From Balneolaceae bacterium UBA1514 (GTDB lineage: Bacteria > Bacteroidota > Rhodothermia > Balneolales > Balneolaceae), in assembly GCA_002323515.1 (NCBI GenBank), contig DCQQ01000020.1, positions 45,497-58,415 of the forward strand: 12,919 bases of DNA, given 5' to 3'. Both the position numbers and the translations under genes were made by a program. Under the pieces are notes generated by a model that had not been told where the DNA came from, ran no database searches, and saw only the letters and a program-made list of their open reading frames with translations. Of this stretch, positions 1 through 7,435 are shown in pieces (positions within the stretch are counted from its first letter, which is position 1; the number at the start of each line of letters is the position of its first letter).

Positions 1-1
1 T

Positions 2-1297
2 ATGTTTAATAAACCGTATACCTACTTTCATGTATTTCTACTAAGTAGCCTGACTTGGTTGCAGTGCAGTCCCAGCGACTCGGATAGTACTTCGGGCTCT
101 AATACTTTTAGTCCAGAGATTGGCGCTAGCGATATATATTCTCACATTGAGTTCTTAGCCTCGGATTCTTTGCAAGGACGTAAGTCAGGCACTGAATTCG
201 AAGCGTTGGCATCAAACTACATCATCCAGAAATTTGAGGAGTTTGGAGTGCAACCTAAGGGAGATGATGGTACTTTTTTGCAGGCCTTCACTATCAACAC
301 CGCACGCTTAACCAATCCTCACGCCACCGACGCCGCCGAAGGTGAACGTAGAGTTGCCAACAACGTGGTGGGTTGGATTCCAGGCCGTTCAAACACGAAT
401 GAGTATGTCGTTATTGGGGCCCATTATGACCATTTGGGCTATGGCTCTTTTGGATCGTTGTACCGAGGTGATACCCCTCGAATACATAATGGGGCAGACG
501 ATAATGCCTCGGGTACTGCGGGTTTGTTAGAACTGGCTCATTATTTTTCTGAAAATGCACCGCTTGATAATATTCTCCTGTTGGCTTTTTCCGGAGAAGA
601 AATGGGACTCCTAGGCTCAGCTCATTATGTTGAAGAACCAACCATTGATTTATCTCAAGCTAAAGCGATGATCAATTTGGATATGATTGGGCGAATGAGC
701 GATAAAAACCTACTTATATTTGGTGTTGGTACCACTCCTAAATGGTCAGAATTAGCTATGTCTGTTAATGAAGATTCACTGAGTATAAACCTGGTTGAAG
801 GTGGTACGGGAGCCAGTGACCATACCAGTTTCTATTACAAAAACATTCCAGTACTCCACTATTTTACCGATACCCATTCAGATTATCATCGCCCTTCTGA
901 TGATCTAGCATACATCGAAGTAGAAGGGCAGGAATTGGTCGTAGACCATGTTGCAAGAATGGTCATTGCCCTTGGCTCGGTTTCCAAAGATGAGCTACCT
1001 TTTGTTGAAGCCCCAGGAGAACAGCGCCAAAGCATGACCTTAAACGGTCCTACATTAGGTGTTTTACCTGATTATGGGTTTGAAGGAGAGGGAATGCAGA
1101 TTACGGGAACTAATCCTGGGCAACCAGCCCAAAATGCTGGGCTACAAAGCGGGGACATTATCGTTACCTTAGGCGATACTCCACTCAAAGATATTTATGG
1201 CTATATGGGTGCCCTAAACACCCTAGAAGTAGGCCAAAAAACCACCATCACCATTATTCGGGATGGAGTGGAACAAACCCTAGAACTTCAACTCTAA
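2..1297 (+). CDS. M28-family zinc metallopeptidase with PDZ domain, predicted lipoprotein
   Basis: Predicted exported dizinc aminopeptidase/carboxypeptidase of 431 residues. The N terminus is a hydrophobic segment ending in WLQC, with Cys22 the likely lipidated residue; this lipobox is loose but the position is right. The M28 signature is complete. The metal ligands I read are His141 in GAHYDHLG, Asp166 in NGADDNASG, Glu200 in SGEEMGLLGS (with Glu199 as general base), Asp227 in NLDMIGR and His274 in ASDHTSF. Residues about 345-431 form a PDZ domain (GMQITGTNPGQPAQNAG, then SGDIIVTLGD). This M28-plus-PDZ order is common in FCB bacteria, where such enzymes trim peptides in the periplasm. The ATG lies at the window edge, so a start further upstream cannot be excluded, but the signal peptide begins well here. 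The FmdB-type gene follows 19 bp downstream, so co-transcription is likely. Exact substrate unknown. Confidence 0.93.
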   Translation: MFNKPYTYFHVFLLSSLTWLQCSPSDSDSTSGSNTFSPEIGASDIYSHIEFLASDSLQGRKSGTEFEALASNYIIQKFEEFGVQPKGDDGTFLQAFTINTARLTNPHATDAAEGERRVANNVVGWIPGRSNTNEYVVIGAHYDHLGYGSFGSLYRGDTPRIHNGADDNASGTAGLLELAHYFSENAPLDNILLLAFSGEEMGLLGSAHYVEEPTIDLSQAKAMINLDMIGRMSDKNLLIFGVGTTPKWSELAMSVNEDSLSINLVEGGTGASDHTSFYYKNIPVLHYFTDTHSDYHRPSDDLAYIEVEGQELVVDHVARMVIALGSVSKDELPFVEAPGEQRQSMTLNGPTLGVLPDYGFEGEGMQITGTNPGQPAQNAGLQSGDIIVTLGDTPLKDIYGYMGALNTLEVGQKTTITIIRDGVEQTLELQL

Positions 1298-1316
1298 TTC
1301 TTTTTGTTTACGCATT

Positions 1317-1646
1317 ATGCCTACCTATACCTATAAACGGGAAGATGGAACCACCTTCGACCTTCAACAAAAAATTAGTGCTGACGCCTTAACCACCTGC
1401 CCTACCACTGGACAAGCTGTTAAACGGGTAATAACAGGCGGTGGTGGAGTTGTGTACAAGGGCGATGGTTGGTATGTAACCGATTACAAGAACAAAAGCA
1501 CAAATCCGGCTGATTCTGCCGCTCCAACAACGAACAACAGCTCTAGTAATGAAATATCCGAATCACTGGGACAAGCGAGCAGTGGTAGCGCAACGTCTGG
1601 TGAATCATCCACTGCTGATACTAACGCCAAATCTAGCTCAAAGTAA
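1317..1646 (+). CDS. FmdB/CxxC-type zinc ribbon family protein, cysteines mostly lost
   Basis: A 109-residue protein. Residues 1-57 follow the FmdB regulatory-protein pattern closely: it starts MPTYTYKREDGTTF, has TTCPTTGQAVKRVITGGGG in the middle, and ends the domain with YKGDGWYVTDY. In ordinary members two CxxC pairs bind zinc. Here the first pair is replaced by the KREDG stretch and the second keeps only Cys28, so a classical zinc ribbon cannot form. The tail (about 60-109) is Ser/Thr/Asn/Ala-rich and probably disordered, as is usual in the family. The role of FmdB-like proteins is poorly known; the family name comes from a proposed regulator of formamidase/amidase genes. It lies 19 bp after the M28 peptidase gene, so it may be carried in the same transcript. 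Family assignment is good; function is not known. Confidence 0.85.
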   Translation: MPTYTYKREDGTTFDLQQKISADALTTCPTTGQAVKRVITGGGGVVYKGDGWYVTDYKNKSTNPADSAAPTTNNSSSNEISESLGQASSGSATSGESSTADTNAKSSSK

Positions 1647-1695
1647 TGAATCCGTTGGCGTATATATTAACCCAAGGCAATAGGTCTTAGTAATT

Positions 1696-2295
1696 ATGTC
1701 AGAGCATTCTACATCCTATTTGGCCGCACGCGATGAGTTTGTTCAGCTTTGGGGGGACATGGCGTCTTCCTGGGGGATCAATAAAACTATGTCACAGATT
1801 CACGCATTGTTGTACGCCGAAAGTGAAGCTCTGCATACCGATGAAATCATGTCTATTTTAGATATTAGCCGGGGAAATGCCAACATGAATTTACGAAGAT
1901 TGTTGGATTGGGAGCTCATTTATAAAGTGCATTTCGAGGGTGACCGTAAGGATTATTTTTCAGCAGAAACCGACGTTTGGAAGATTGTTAACACCATCAT
2001 TCGCGAGCGCCAACAACGAGAAATTGCGCCGATAAGAGCTCGACTGGAAGAATGCGTTGCATTGTTGGAAGGAGATACAACGCAGAGTGATGGATTAGAT
2101 CCTGCAAGTCAAGAATTTAAGGAGCGGATTCAAAATTATAATGACTTTTTAGTCATGTTTGAACGGTTTACCGATGCCTTACTTCCGTTTCTCACTAAAA
2201 AGAACTTGACCCTACTAAAACAATTGGTTCGCTTTGTGGAGGCAAAAGAACGCCTTAGCGAGCTGCTTTCCCCCTCCTTTGAAGAAAAAAAGTAA
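1696..2295 (+). CDS. GbsR/MarR-type winged-helix transcriptional regulator
   Basis: A 199-residue cytoplasmic DNA-binding protein resembling the GbsR family (COG1510). A helix-turn-helix spans about residues 33-73: ALHTDEIMSILDIS is the first part and SRGNANMNLRRLLDWELI the recognition helix. The wing follows at about 76-90 (KVHFEGDRKDYFSAE). Residues 95-199 are predicted long helices, probably for dimerisation and effector sensing. GbsR itself responds to choline in Bacillus, but FCB homologues occur near many envelope and transport genes, so the ligand cannot be inferred. No transporter or osmolyte gene is adjacent: the next plus-strand locus is the broken yraN after 132 bp. I see no clear operator. 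The ATG at 1696 is preferred because the conserved N-terminal helix begins soon after it. Confidence 0.88.
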   Translation: MSEHSTSYLAARDEFVQLWGDMASSWGINKTMSQIHALLYAESEALHTDEIMSILDISRGNANMNLRRLLDWELIYKVHFEGDRKDYFSAETDVWKIVNTIIRERQQREIAPIRARLEECVALLEGDTTQSDGLDPASQEFKERIQNYNDFLVMFERFTDALLPFLTKKNLTLLKQLVRFVEAKERLSELLSPSFEEKK

Positions 2296-2427
2296 GGCTT
2301 TCCTATTTGTGGTCTCTTGTGAGAAACAGGCATGGGCAAATAAGGTTTAGGTGAGACCGAAGAATTGAAATACACCAAGTAAATAGATACTCAGGATTGA
2401 ACTAAATAAGGGGTTGCATACGGCTTG

Positions 2428-2817
2428 ATGAATACCAAAAAAATGACTACAATGGAATTTGGCCGTCAGGCAGAGCAGATAGTATGTCGCTATTTTGAGG
2501 GCTTGGGTGCGGTCATTTTAGAACAGAATCTATGGGTCAAAAAGTATGAAATAGACTTTATTGTTGACTTGAATGGACTTTTAGTGGTGGTTGAAGTTAA
2601 AATGAGGCGCAGCAATCAATTTGGCAGATTAAGAGAGCATTTACAGTCGGATTAATTTTATAGGATAGCTACGGCTTATGAGTGATGGGCTAGAGGAAAA
2701 AAGTTTTGGGACAGAAAGGTGAGGTTCGATTTAATTGAGTATTATCCTCGATACAATAGATTAGTACACCTAGAAGATGCTTTTCGGCCTAAGTTGCTCT
2801 TAGTCGCCATTAGTTGA
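2428..2817 (+). pseudogene. yraN: yraN (UPF0102) gene with two in-frame stop codons
   Basis: Codons 1-75 match the YraN/UPF0102 family, a small PD-(D/E)XK nuclease-like protein of unknown cellular role. FGRQAEQIVCRYFEGLGA, then EID (Asp43), then VVVEVKMRR (Glu56, Lys58) give the nuclease core. A TAA stop occurs at 2653-2655 (codon 76) and a TGA at 2683-2685 (codon 86). The same frame continues through both with family-like sequence (FYRIATAYE, WARGKKFWDRKVRFDLIEYY, HLEDAF) to a TGA at 2815-2817. Without the two stops the product would be 129 residues, the usual family length. No frameshift is needed. The start is the ATG at 2428; a TTG sits just before it at 2425, and ATGs at 2443 and 2452 are alternatives. 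The final stop lies 8 bp before the plsC ATG. A 75-residue fragment could still be made but would lack the C-terminal third. Sequencing error is possible but would have to have struck twice. Confidence 0.87.
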
Positions 2818-2825
2818 AAAATCTT

Positions 2826-3596
2826 ATGACCAAAAATTTAACCTTTATCGATTACCTTAGAAGTATTCTAGGTATTCTGCTCTTTATTGGCCTTTTTTCG
2901 TTGCTCATTCCCATCGTCAGTGTACTTGTCGTGATCAGTTTAGGAAAACTGACTGACTGGATTTTGGAAAAAGTTGCACCTTTACTATCAAGAATCGTGC
3001 TTTGGGTGCTGGGTATTACTTTTCTCACCGAATATCACCAAACGAAACTAGAAGATGATTCGATCTTAACAGGCACTGTTCATACGCCTGCTATATACAT
3101 AGTCAACCATACTAGTACTTTAGATATATTAACTATTCTTGCACTAGGTATTAAACGAGTTCGCTTTGTTGCAAAATGGGAAATGCAATATTTCCCGTTC
3201 TTTTTTCTGTTGGGGCGGTTAACTGGGCAGATATTTATTAAACGAGGGAATCGTGAAAAAGCCATTCAAACCCTTCAAAATAATTATGCGAGAGTACACC
3301 GATATCGCCGCTCCATTTTAATTGCACCAGAAGGAACAAGAAAACACGAAATGCCTGTTGGCCTTTTCAAGAAAGGGGCCTTTCGCATGGCTCTGGACTT
3401 AAGCTATCCTATCGTGCCTGTTTACTTTGAAGGAACGACCAAATTAAGCAAAGGTAGATCACTACTTACAAAAGCAGGTAAAATTACCGCTCATATATAT
3501 CCTTCGATATCAACAGACCAATGGAACGAAACTACTCTAGAAAAAAATATTGAAGATATTCGTAACAAATACATTCAATGGAGTACGATTTTATGA
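2826..3596 (+). CDS. plsC: PlsC-type 1-acylglycerol-3-phosphate O-acyltransferase
   Basis: Predicted membrane-bound acyltransferase of 256 residues that would place the second acyl chain on lysophosphatidic acid to give phosphatidic acid for phospholipid synthesis. Two hydrophobic segments lie at about residues 8-40 and 56-68. The catalytic HX4D motif is NHTSTLD (His95, Asp100). Block II is FIKRGNR around Arg140, block III is PEGTR (169-172), and block IV is YPIVPVYFEGT near 194-204. Spacing of the blocks is normal and the length is typical. I chose the ATG at 2826; a TTG at 2814 in the same frame would overlap the yraN terminal codon and add four residues. The gene is tightly downstream of the broken yraN, so they were probably one transcript. 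Related acyltransferases acting on other lysolipids share these motifs, so the acceptor is inferred from the family. Confidence 0.92.
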   Translation: MTKNLTFIDYLRSILGILLFIGLFSLLIPIVSVLVVISLGKLTDWILEKVAPLLSRIVLWVLGITFLTEYHQTKLEDDSILTGTVHTPAIYIVNHTSTLDILTILALGIKRVRFVAKWEMQYFPFFFLLGRLTGQIFIKRGNREKAIQTLQNNYARVHRYRRSILIAPEGTRKHEMPVGLFKKGAFRMALDLSYPIVPVYFEGTTKLSKGRSLLTKAGKITAHIYPSISTDQWNETTLEKNIEDIRNKYIQWSTIL

Positions 3597-3597
3597 C

Positions 3598-3628
3598 CTA
3601 TTTATCTCTATAAAAATAGATTTTTTTG
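3598..3628 (+). terminator. Possible weak terminator after plsC
   Basis: A 6-bp stem (ctattt at 3598-3603, aaatag at 3614-3619) with a 10-nt loop is followed by atttttttg. It starts 1 bp after the plsC stop and lies inside the 3' end of the convergent minus-strand gene. The stem contains only one G-C pair, so it would be weak. Confidence 0.3.
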
Positions 3629-3849
3629 TTGGTTGAATCTCTACGACTTTTTACTGTGTATTCTTTTTGACGGCAAAATTGATATACAGCCGTTCTCATT
3701 GAATTTACAGACTTATCATTGTTGTAAGGCACTTCAATAGCCTGTCCTCTTGGCTTTAACTTTTCAATAGCTTCTAATAATGGTTTGAACTTAGAAGAAC
3801 GCTTTTTAGAGGATTTTACAACTGATCGTTTTACTAATTTTATTTCCAT
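3598..3849 (-). CDS. Small basic protein of unknown function, possible helix-plus-hairpin DNA-binding fold
   Basis: An 83-residue, very Lys/Arg-rich protein with no signal peptide or membrane segment. I do not recognise a named family. Residues 1-20 are basic and probably disordered. By eye, 21-32 form a helix, 36-41 a strand (QAIEVPY), 46-61 a helix (KSVNSMRTAVYQFCRQ), and 63-81 a beta-hairpin with positively charged faces (YTVKSRRDSTNKKIYFYR). A helix followed by a charged hairpin suggests nucleic-acid binding, but that is inference. The reading frame ends 1 bp from the convergent plsC stop. A TATAAT-like hexamer on the minus strand at 3867-3862, about 13 bp before the start, could be its -10 element; I see no convincing -35. 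That this is a real gene rests on the sensible secondary-structure pattern, the ATG and the lack of any competing frame. Confidence 0.7.
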   Translation of the reverse strand: MEIKLVKRSVVKSSKKRSSKFKPLLEAIEKLKPRGQAIEVPYNNDKSVNSMRTAVYQFCRQKEYTVKSRRDSTNKKIYFYRDK

Positions 3850-4226
3850 ATAATTGGTGATATTATAGTATTACATTATGTTTAACTGAAATATTAATAT
3901 ATTTAAATTTTATTATTTATCAAAAATTTTTCCTATTAGTTTTATAATTAAATTGTTTACTATTTATAGATTAGTATGTATAAATAGTAAACGTATTCCA
4001 TATTTTTAATTTTGATTCCTGATTTTTTCGTCAGTCTATAGAAATACGGGTGAATCCCATCCTCTTAAAAAATACTATTGGCTGATTTTGATGGTAGTTA
4101 TTTATGACGATTTATAGACTTAGATTTTTTTTACAAGGCTTTTTCACTTACATCTTTTATCTTTATAGGGTTCATACTGTCGATAAATCACAATTTTTTA
4201 CTATTACAATCAATTCCTGTATATAA
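3850..4226. other. 377-bp very AT-rich intergenic region between divergent genes
   Basis: No open frame of note and no RNA gene is visible. One 60-base line (3901-3960) contains only 6 G/C bases by hand count. It separates the minus-strand small gene from the plus-strand DUF305 gene, so it should hold both promoters. It contains the 14-bp inverted repeat listed separately. The segment 4021-4120 is less AT-rich and carries short scattered repeats, such as agtctata at 4033-4040 and its complement tatagact at 4113-4120. I could not assign a promoter for the DUF305 gene: tatcttta near 4157 resembles the Bacteroidota -7 motif in part but has no partner -33 element. Confidence 0.6.
3955..3992. repeat. 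Perfect 14-bp inverted repeat, 10-nt spacer
   Basis: The left arm gtttactatttata (3955-3968) and right arm tataaatagtaaac (3979-3992) are exact reverse complements around gattagtatg. No T-tract follows directly and the arms hold only two G/C pairs, so it is not a standard terminator. An operator for a dimeric regulator or a structured leader is possible. It lies 106 bp from the minus-strand start and 235 bp from the DUF305 start. Confidence 0.75.
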
Positions 4227-5159
4227 ATGCGAACTCATTCCCTTCCTGTTGCCATGCTGTTTTCAATCGGTATTATGGCTTGCTCTACCACAAACAACAT
4301 GCAGAATAACGATCTAAATTCTGAGACTTCAATGGTTGAATCTAGCGATATTACCTCTAAGTTAGTGGACAAAAGAATGAATAGAACTGATCTTAGTGAA
4401 ATATTTTGGGCTCGCCAGGATAGTGCTAAAATGCAATTCACTCAGCCAGATGTTGACTTTATGGCGGGCATGATCGGTCATCATGCTCAAGCCCTTATCA
4501 TGTCAAGTATGGCTAGTGTAAACAACGCTAGCCCTTCTGTTGTCACTTTGACAAAACGAATTATAAATGCCCAAAAAGATGAAATTGGTATAATGCAACG
4601 CTGGTTACACGACCGAAACCAAATTGTGCCTCAGGTAACCGTAGATGGGCTTCAACTTATTATTGAACCAGGTAACAAACCTTCTTTGGTATTTGATTCG
4701 GCTCAGGTAGCGCATGCCGTTAAGCATTTTAATAAACACGGCAGCTACATGGATAATAATCACTATCAAATGATGAATGGAAATGAAATGAACCACGAAG
4801 GTATGGATCACGGCACCATGGCACACAATACAATGGAGCAAGGCGACAATGAAATGAGCCAAGAAGGTATGGATCATTCAGTTATGGACGATCATTCCGG
4901 TATGCCTGGTATGTTAACCCAAAGACAACTCGAGGAATTAGCTCTAGCAAAAGGAACAGAGTTCGACCGTCTATTTTTAACCTATATGATTCAACATCAT
5001 ACCGGGGCTATTATCATGGTAAAAGATTTGGTTGAAACCGACGGTGCTGCTCAGGAACTACAAATTGGTGAGCTTGCTGGTGAGATAAATGTGGATCAAA
5101 AAACGGAAATTGAACGCATGCGTCTCATGCTCATGGAGGTTGTTGGATTAAATGACTAA
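4227..5159 (+). CDS. DUF305 lipoprotein with Met/His-rich insert, putative metal-binding protein
   Basis: A 310-residue predicted lipoprotein; the signal peptide ends in IGIMACS with Cys19 lipidated. DUF305 is a ferritin-like helical family, often found near copper-resistance genes. Both halves of the family pattern are present. The first (about 75-129) has DVDFMAGMIGHHAQALIM and AQKDEIGIMQRWL. The second (about 240-305) has EFDRLFLTYMIQHHTGAIIM and DQKTEIERMRLML. Between them, about residues 163-228 form an insert very rich in Met, His, Asp and Asn (MDHGTMAHNTM, MDHSVMDDHSGMPGM), the type of sequence used to bind Cu(I)/Cu(II) in periplasmic copper proteins. The insert contains a near-duplicate of 13 residues. 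Copper binding or resistance is inferred, not shown. The LVIVRD protein gene follows 150 bp downstream in the same direction. Confidence 0.9.
   Translation: MRTHSLPVAMLFSIGIMACSTTNNMQNNDLNSETSMVESSDITSKLVDKRMNRTDLSEIFWARQDSAKMQFTQPDVDFMAGMIGHHAQALIMSSMASVNNASPSVVTLTKRIINAQKDEIGIMQRWLHDRNQIVPQVTVDGLQLIIEPGNKPSLVFDSAQVAHAVKHFNKHGSYMDNNHYQMMNGNEMNHEGMDHGTMAHNTMEQGDNEMSQEGMDHSVMDDHSGMPGMLTQRQLEELALAKGTEFDRLFLTYMIQHHTGAIIMVKDLVETDGAAQELQIGELAGEINVDQKTEIERMRLMLMEVVGLND
4782..4886 (+). repeat. Internal 39-bp imperfect direct repeat in the Met/His-rich insert
   Basis: Codons 186-198 (4782-4820, NEMNHEGMDHGTM) and 208-220 (4848-4886, NEMSQEGMDHSVM) share 9 of 13 residues at a 22-codon period. The duplication enlarges the putative metal-binding segment of the DUF305 protein. 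Confidence 0.75.
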
Positions 5160-5226
5160 ACGATAAGTAGATAATAATATCACATAGTTAATCTTTTATT
5201 TTAAGTGCTCCAGCAATTATGCAGAC

Positions 5227-5260
5227 TTACAAACAATTATCCTAACTCATTCGTTTGTAA
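5227..5260. repeat. 8-bp inverted repeat between DUF305 and LVIVRD genes
   Basis: The arms ttacaaac (5227-5234) and gtttgtaa (5253-5260) are exact complements across 18 nt and are followed by ctttttc. It could be a weak terminator for the DUF305 gene or an operator for the gene starting at 5310. The rest of the 150-bp gap is AT-rich and I see no other feature in it. Confidence 0.4.
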
Positions 5261-5309
5261 CTTTTTCAAATAATGAACGTTTTAAACAACAACAATAAAT
5301 CACAAATAA

Positions 5310-7310
5310 ATGACACTATTTATGAATAAAACTCGTGTTAGTTCAACACTATGGATTTCTTTTATAGCAGTTGCTACTTTTATGAGTTGTAGCTCTTCTC
5401 AAGAAACTGCCATGGTTACTATCAATGCACCAGAAGTAGCTCCACTTACAGAAGCAGTGGTACCTACTCCCGACCCTCGTATTGGCTTGGATGCAGGTCT
5501 ATTTGATGCCGAGGAAGCTGTATGGAATCTCGAAGTACTCTCACAAACTCCTCCACCTGAGAAATTTATAGGAAAAACAAACTCTGACCTAGCTTTTCAG
5601 GGAAATCATGCTTTTCAAGGAAATTATAATGGAATTATTGTATGGGATATAAGCGATCCTACAAATCCTGTCTTAATTAATGATTACGAATGTCCAGCAT
5701 CACAAAGCGATGTTTCAGTATATGGAAACCTTCTTTTTGTATCTGGTGAAGGGTTAGGGGGTCGCATCGACTGTGGATCAGAAGGTGTTCAAGAAGCTGT
5801 GAGCGCAGACCGCCTTCGTGGAATCCGTATTTTTGATATCACAGATATCCAAAATCCTGAGTATATCGCCAATGTACAAACATGTCGCGGTTCCCATACA
5901 CACTCTGTATTAAAAGATCCTAACGACGATGAAAATATCTATGTTTATGTTTCTGGATCATATGTTGTGCGCTCAGATGAGGAATTAGCAGGATGTTCAG
6001 ACCTTCAACCAGAAGAAGATCCTAATTCGGCTTTATTCCGCATTGAAGTTATAAAAGTCCCACTAAATAGCCCAGAAGATGCTGCTATTGTTAGTTCACC
6101 TCGTATCTTTGATGATCTGCAGGCTCCTCCAACTCATGGTTTAGCTCCAGCTGATGTAGCAGCAATGGAAGCAGCTAAAGCCGCTGGCGCTTATACTGTG
6201 GTTCTTGGTGGAACTGAGCGTGTCTTACCTGGTCGCTATGTACAAGGACTACTTGAGAGCATTGTCCAACAACGTGGCGGTGAGGGTGCACCTACAGCCG
6301 ATGACTCTTCTACTTTACGTAACAATATTCAAACAATGGTAGACGCAATGTTTGGTGGTGGTAATGATGACGTTACTGCAAGAAGAGGACCTGATCAATG
6401 TCATGATATTACTTTATATCCTGAATTAGGTTTAGCCGGAGGTGCATGTGAGGGTTACGGTTTATTGCTAGATATAACAGATCCTGCAAATCCTGTTCGA
6501 ATCGACGCAGTGGCCGATTCGAACTTTGCATATTGGCATTCGGCTACATTCAGCAATGATGGTAACACTGTAATCTTCACTGACGAATGGGGAGGTGGTG
6601 GTGGACCTAAGTGTAGAGACACTGATCCAATGGAATGGGGAGCAAATGCCATATTTTCTATAAAAGATGGAAAAATGGTTTTTAAAGACTACTATAAAAT
6701 GCCTGCACCGCAAACAGTAAACGAAAACTGTGTTGCTCATAATGGTTCTTTAATACCTGTCCCAGGACGTGATATTATGGTACAATCATGGTATCAGGGT
6801 GGTATTTCTATTTTTGATTTTACTGATCCATCTAACCCAGTTGAAATAGCTTTCCACGATTATGGTCCTACTAACGGAGAAAGTATGTCAATGGGTGGTA
6901 GCTGGAGTGTTTATTGGTATAATGGAGTTATTGTGAACTCTGAAATTGCTCGTGGGTTAGATCTGTTTAAACTTACTCCTAGCCCATTTATGACGGAAAA
7001 CGAAATTGCGGCTGCTAATACCGTTCAGTGGGAATACCTCAACGCGCAAGGTCAGCCTAAAATATACTGGCCAGCAACTTTTCACCTTGCCAAAGCCTAT
7101 GTTGATCAATTAGATCGTGATGGGGAACTAAGCGACACTGAAATTATGGACATTCGCCAATCTATTGCTCGTGCAGAAATGGCTAATGAGAAAAAACAAG
7201 CGAGTATGCTCGAAGAGCTATCCATGAATGTATCTGCTAAGGCTGCTAATTCTGCAAACCCTACTAAAGTATCTGCTCTTGCAGAAGCACTAAAAAACTT
7301 AGCTGGATAA
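5310..7310 (+). CDS. LVIVRD-repeat beta-propeller lipoprotein
   Basis: A 666-residue predicted lipoprotein (hydrophobic stretch, then FMSCSSS, Cys27). Repeats of the LVIVRD type, which build a beta-propeller, appear as WDISDPTNPV (112-121), FDITDIQNPE (175-184), LDITDPANPV (387-396) and FDFTDPSNPV (502-511). HSATFSNDGNTVIFTDEWGG (410-429) is another blade edge. Residues about 275-350 form an Ala/Gly-rich, partly helical insertion between blades. The last 100 residues (FHLAKAYVDQLDRDGELSDT and on) are helical and not part of the propeller. Eight cysteines besides the lipid one (128, 155, 192, 229, 364, 380, 435, 474) suggest disulfides outside the cytoplasm. Function is unknown; proteins of this type are thought to bind partners at the surface or in the periplasm. 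An ATG at 5322 would give a more classical signal start (MNKTR); neither start has a ribosome site, so I kept the longer form. Ends at a clear terminator. Confidence 0.88.
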   Translation: MTLFMNKTRVSSTLWISFIAVATFMSCSSSQETAMVTINAPEVAPLTEAVVPTPDPRIGLDAGLFDAEEAVWNLEVLSQTPPPEKFIGKTNSDLAFQGNHAFQGNYNGIIVWDISDPTNPVLINDYECPASQSDVSVYGNLLFVSGEGLGGRIDCGSEGVQEAVSADRLRGIRIFDITDIQNPEYIANVQTCRGSHTHSVLKDPNDDENIYVYVSGSYVVRSDEELAGCSDLQPEEDPNSALFRIEVIKVPLNSPEDAAIVSSPRIFDDLQAPPTHGLAPADVAAMEAAKAAGAYTVVLGGTERVLPGRYVQGLLESIVQQRGGEGAPTADDSSTLRNNIQTMVDAMFGGGNDDVTARRGPDQCHDITLYPELGLAGGACEGYGLLLDITDPANPVRIDAVADSNFAYWHSATFSNDGNTVIFTDEWGGGGGPKCRDTDPMEWGANAIFSIKDGKMVFKDYYKMPAPQTVNENCVAHNGSLIPVPGRDIMVQSWYQGGISIFDFTDPSNPVEIAFHDYGPTNGESMSMGGSWSVYWYNGVIVNSEIARGLDLFKLTPSPFMTENEIAAANTVQWEYLNAQGQPKIYWPATFHLAKAYVDQLDRDGELSDTEIMDIRQSIARAEMANEKKQASMLEELSMNVSAKAANSANPTKVSALAEALKNLAG

Positions 7311-7340
7311 TTACCACTTAGCATTTTCACTTTTTTTCTA

Positions 7341-7371
7341 AGCCCTAATCCATGAAGGATAGGGCTTTTTC
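7341..7371 (+). terminator. Rho-independent terminator after the LVIVRD gene
   Basis: The stem agccct (7341-7346) pairs with agggct (7361-7366). After one bulged A, atcc pairs with ggat around the loop atgaa. A T-run starting at 7366 follows. It lies 31 bp after the stop at 7310 and separates this transcript from the CotH gene that begins at 7436. Confidence 0.85.
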
Positions 7372-7435
7372 TATTTCTATAACTTATATTATTTATATAA
7401 AGTGAGAGAAGTACATAACATCATCCTTTAAATCA

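Noticed and set aside
2311..2358. Inverted hexamers ggtctc (2311-2316) and gagacc (2353-2358) after the GbsR-type gene.
   Set aside because: Six-bp arms 36 nt apart with no T-tract; likely chance.
2653..2685. Recoding or readthrough of the yraN stops.
   Set aside because: Two different stop codons within 30 bases and no recoding element seen; decay is simpler.
4033..4120. 8-bp complementary segments in the intergenic gap.
   Set aside because: 72 nt apart and no other support; expected by chance in AT-rich DNA.
4605..4877. 90-codon open frame on the minus strand.
   Set aside because: Antisense shadow of the Met/His-rich DUF305 coding region; it gives an odd His/Ile/Val-rich protein with no domain.
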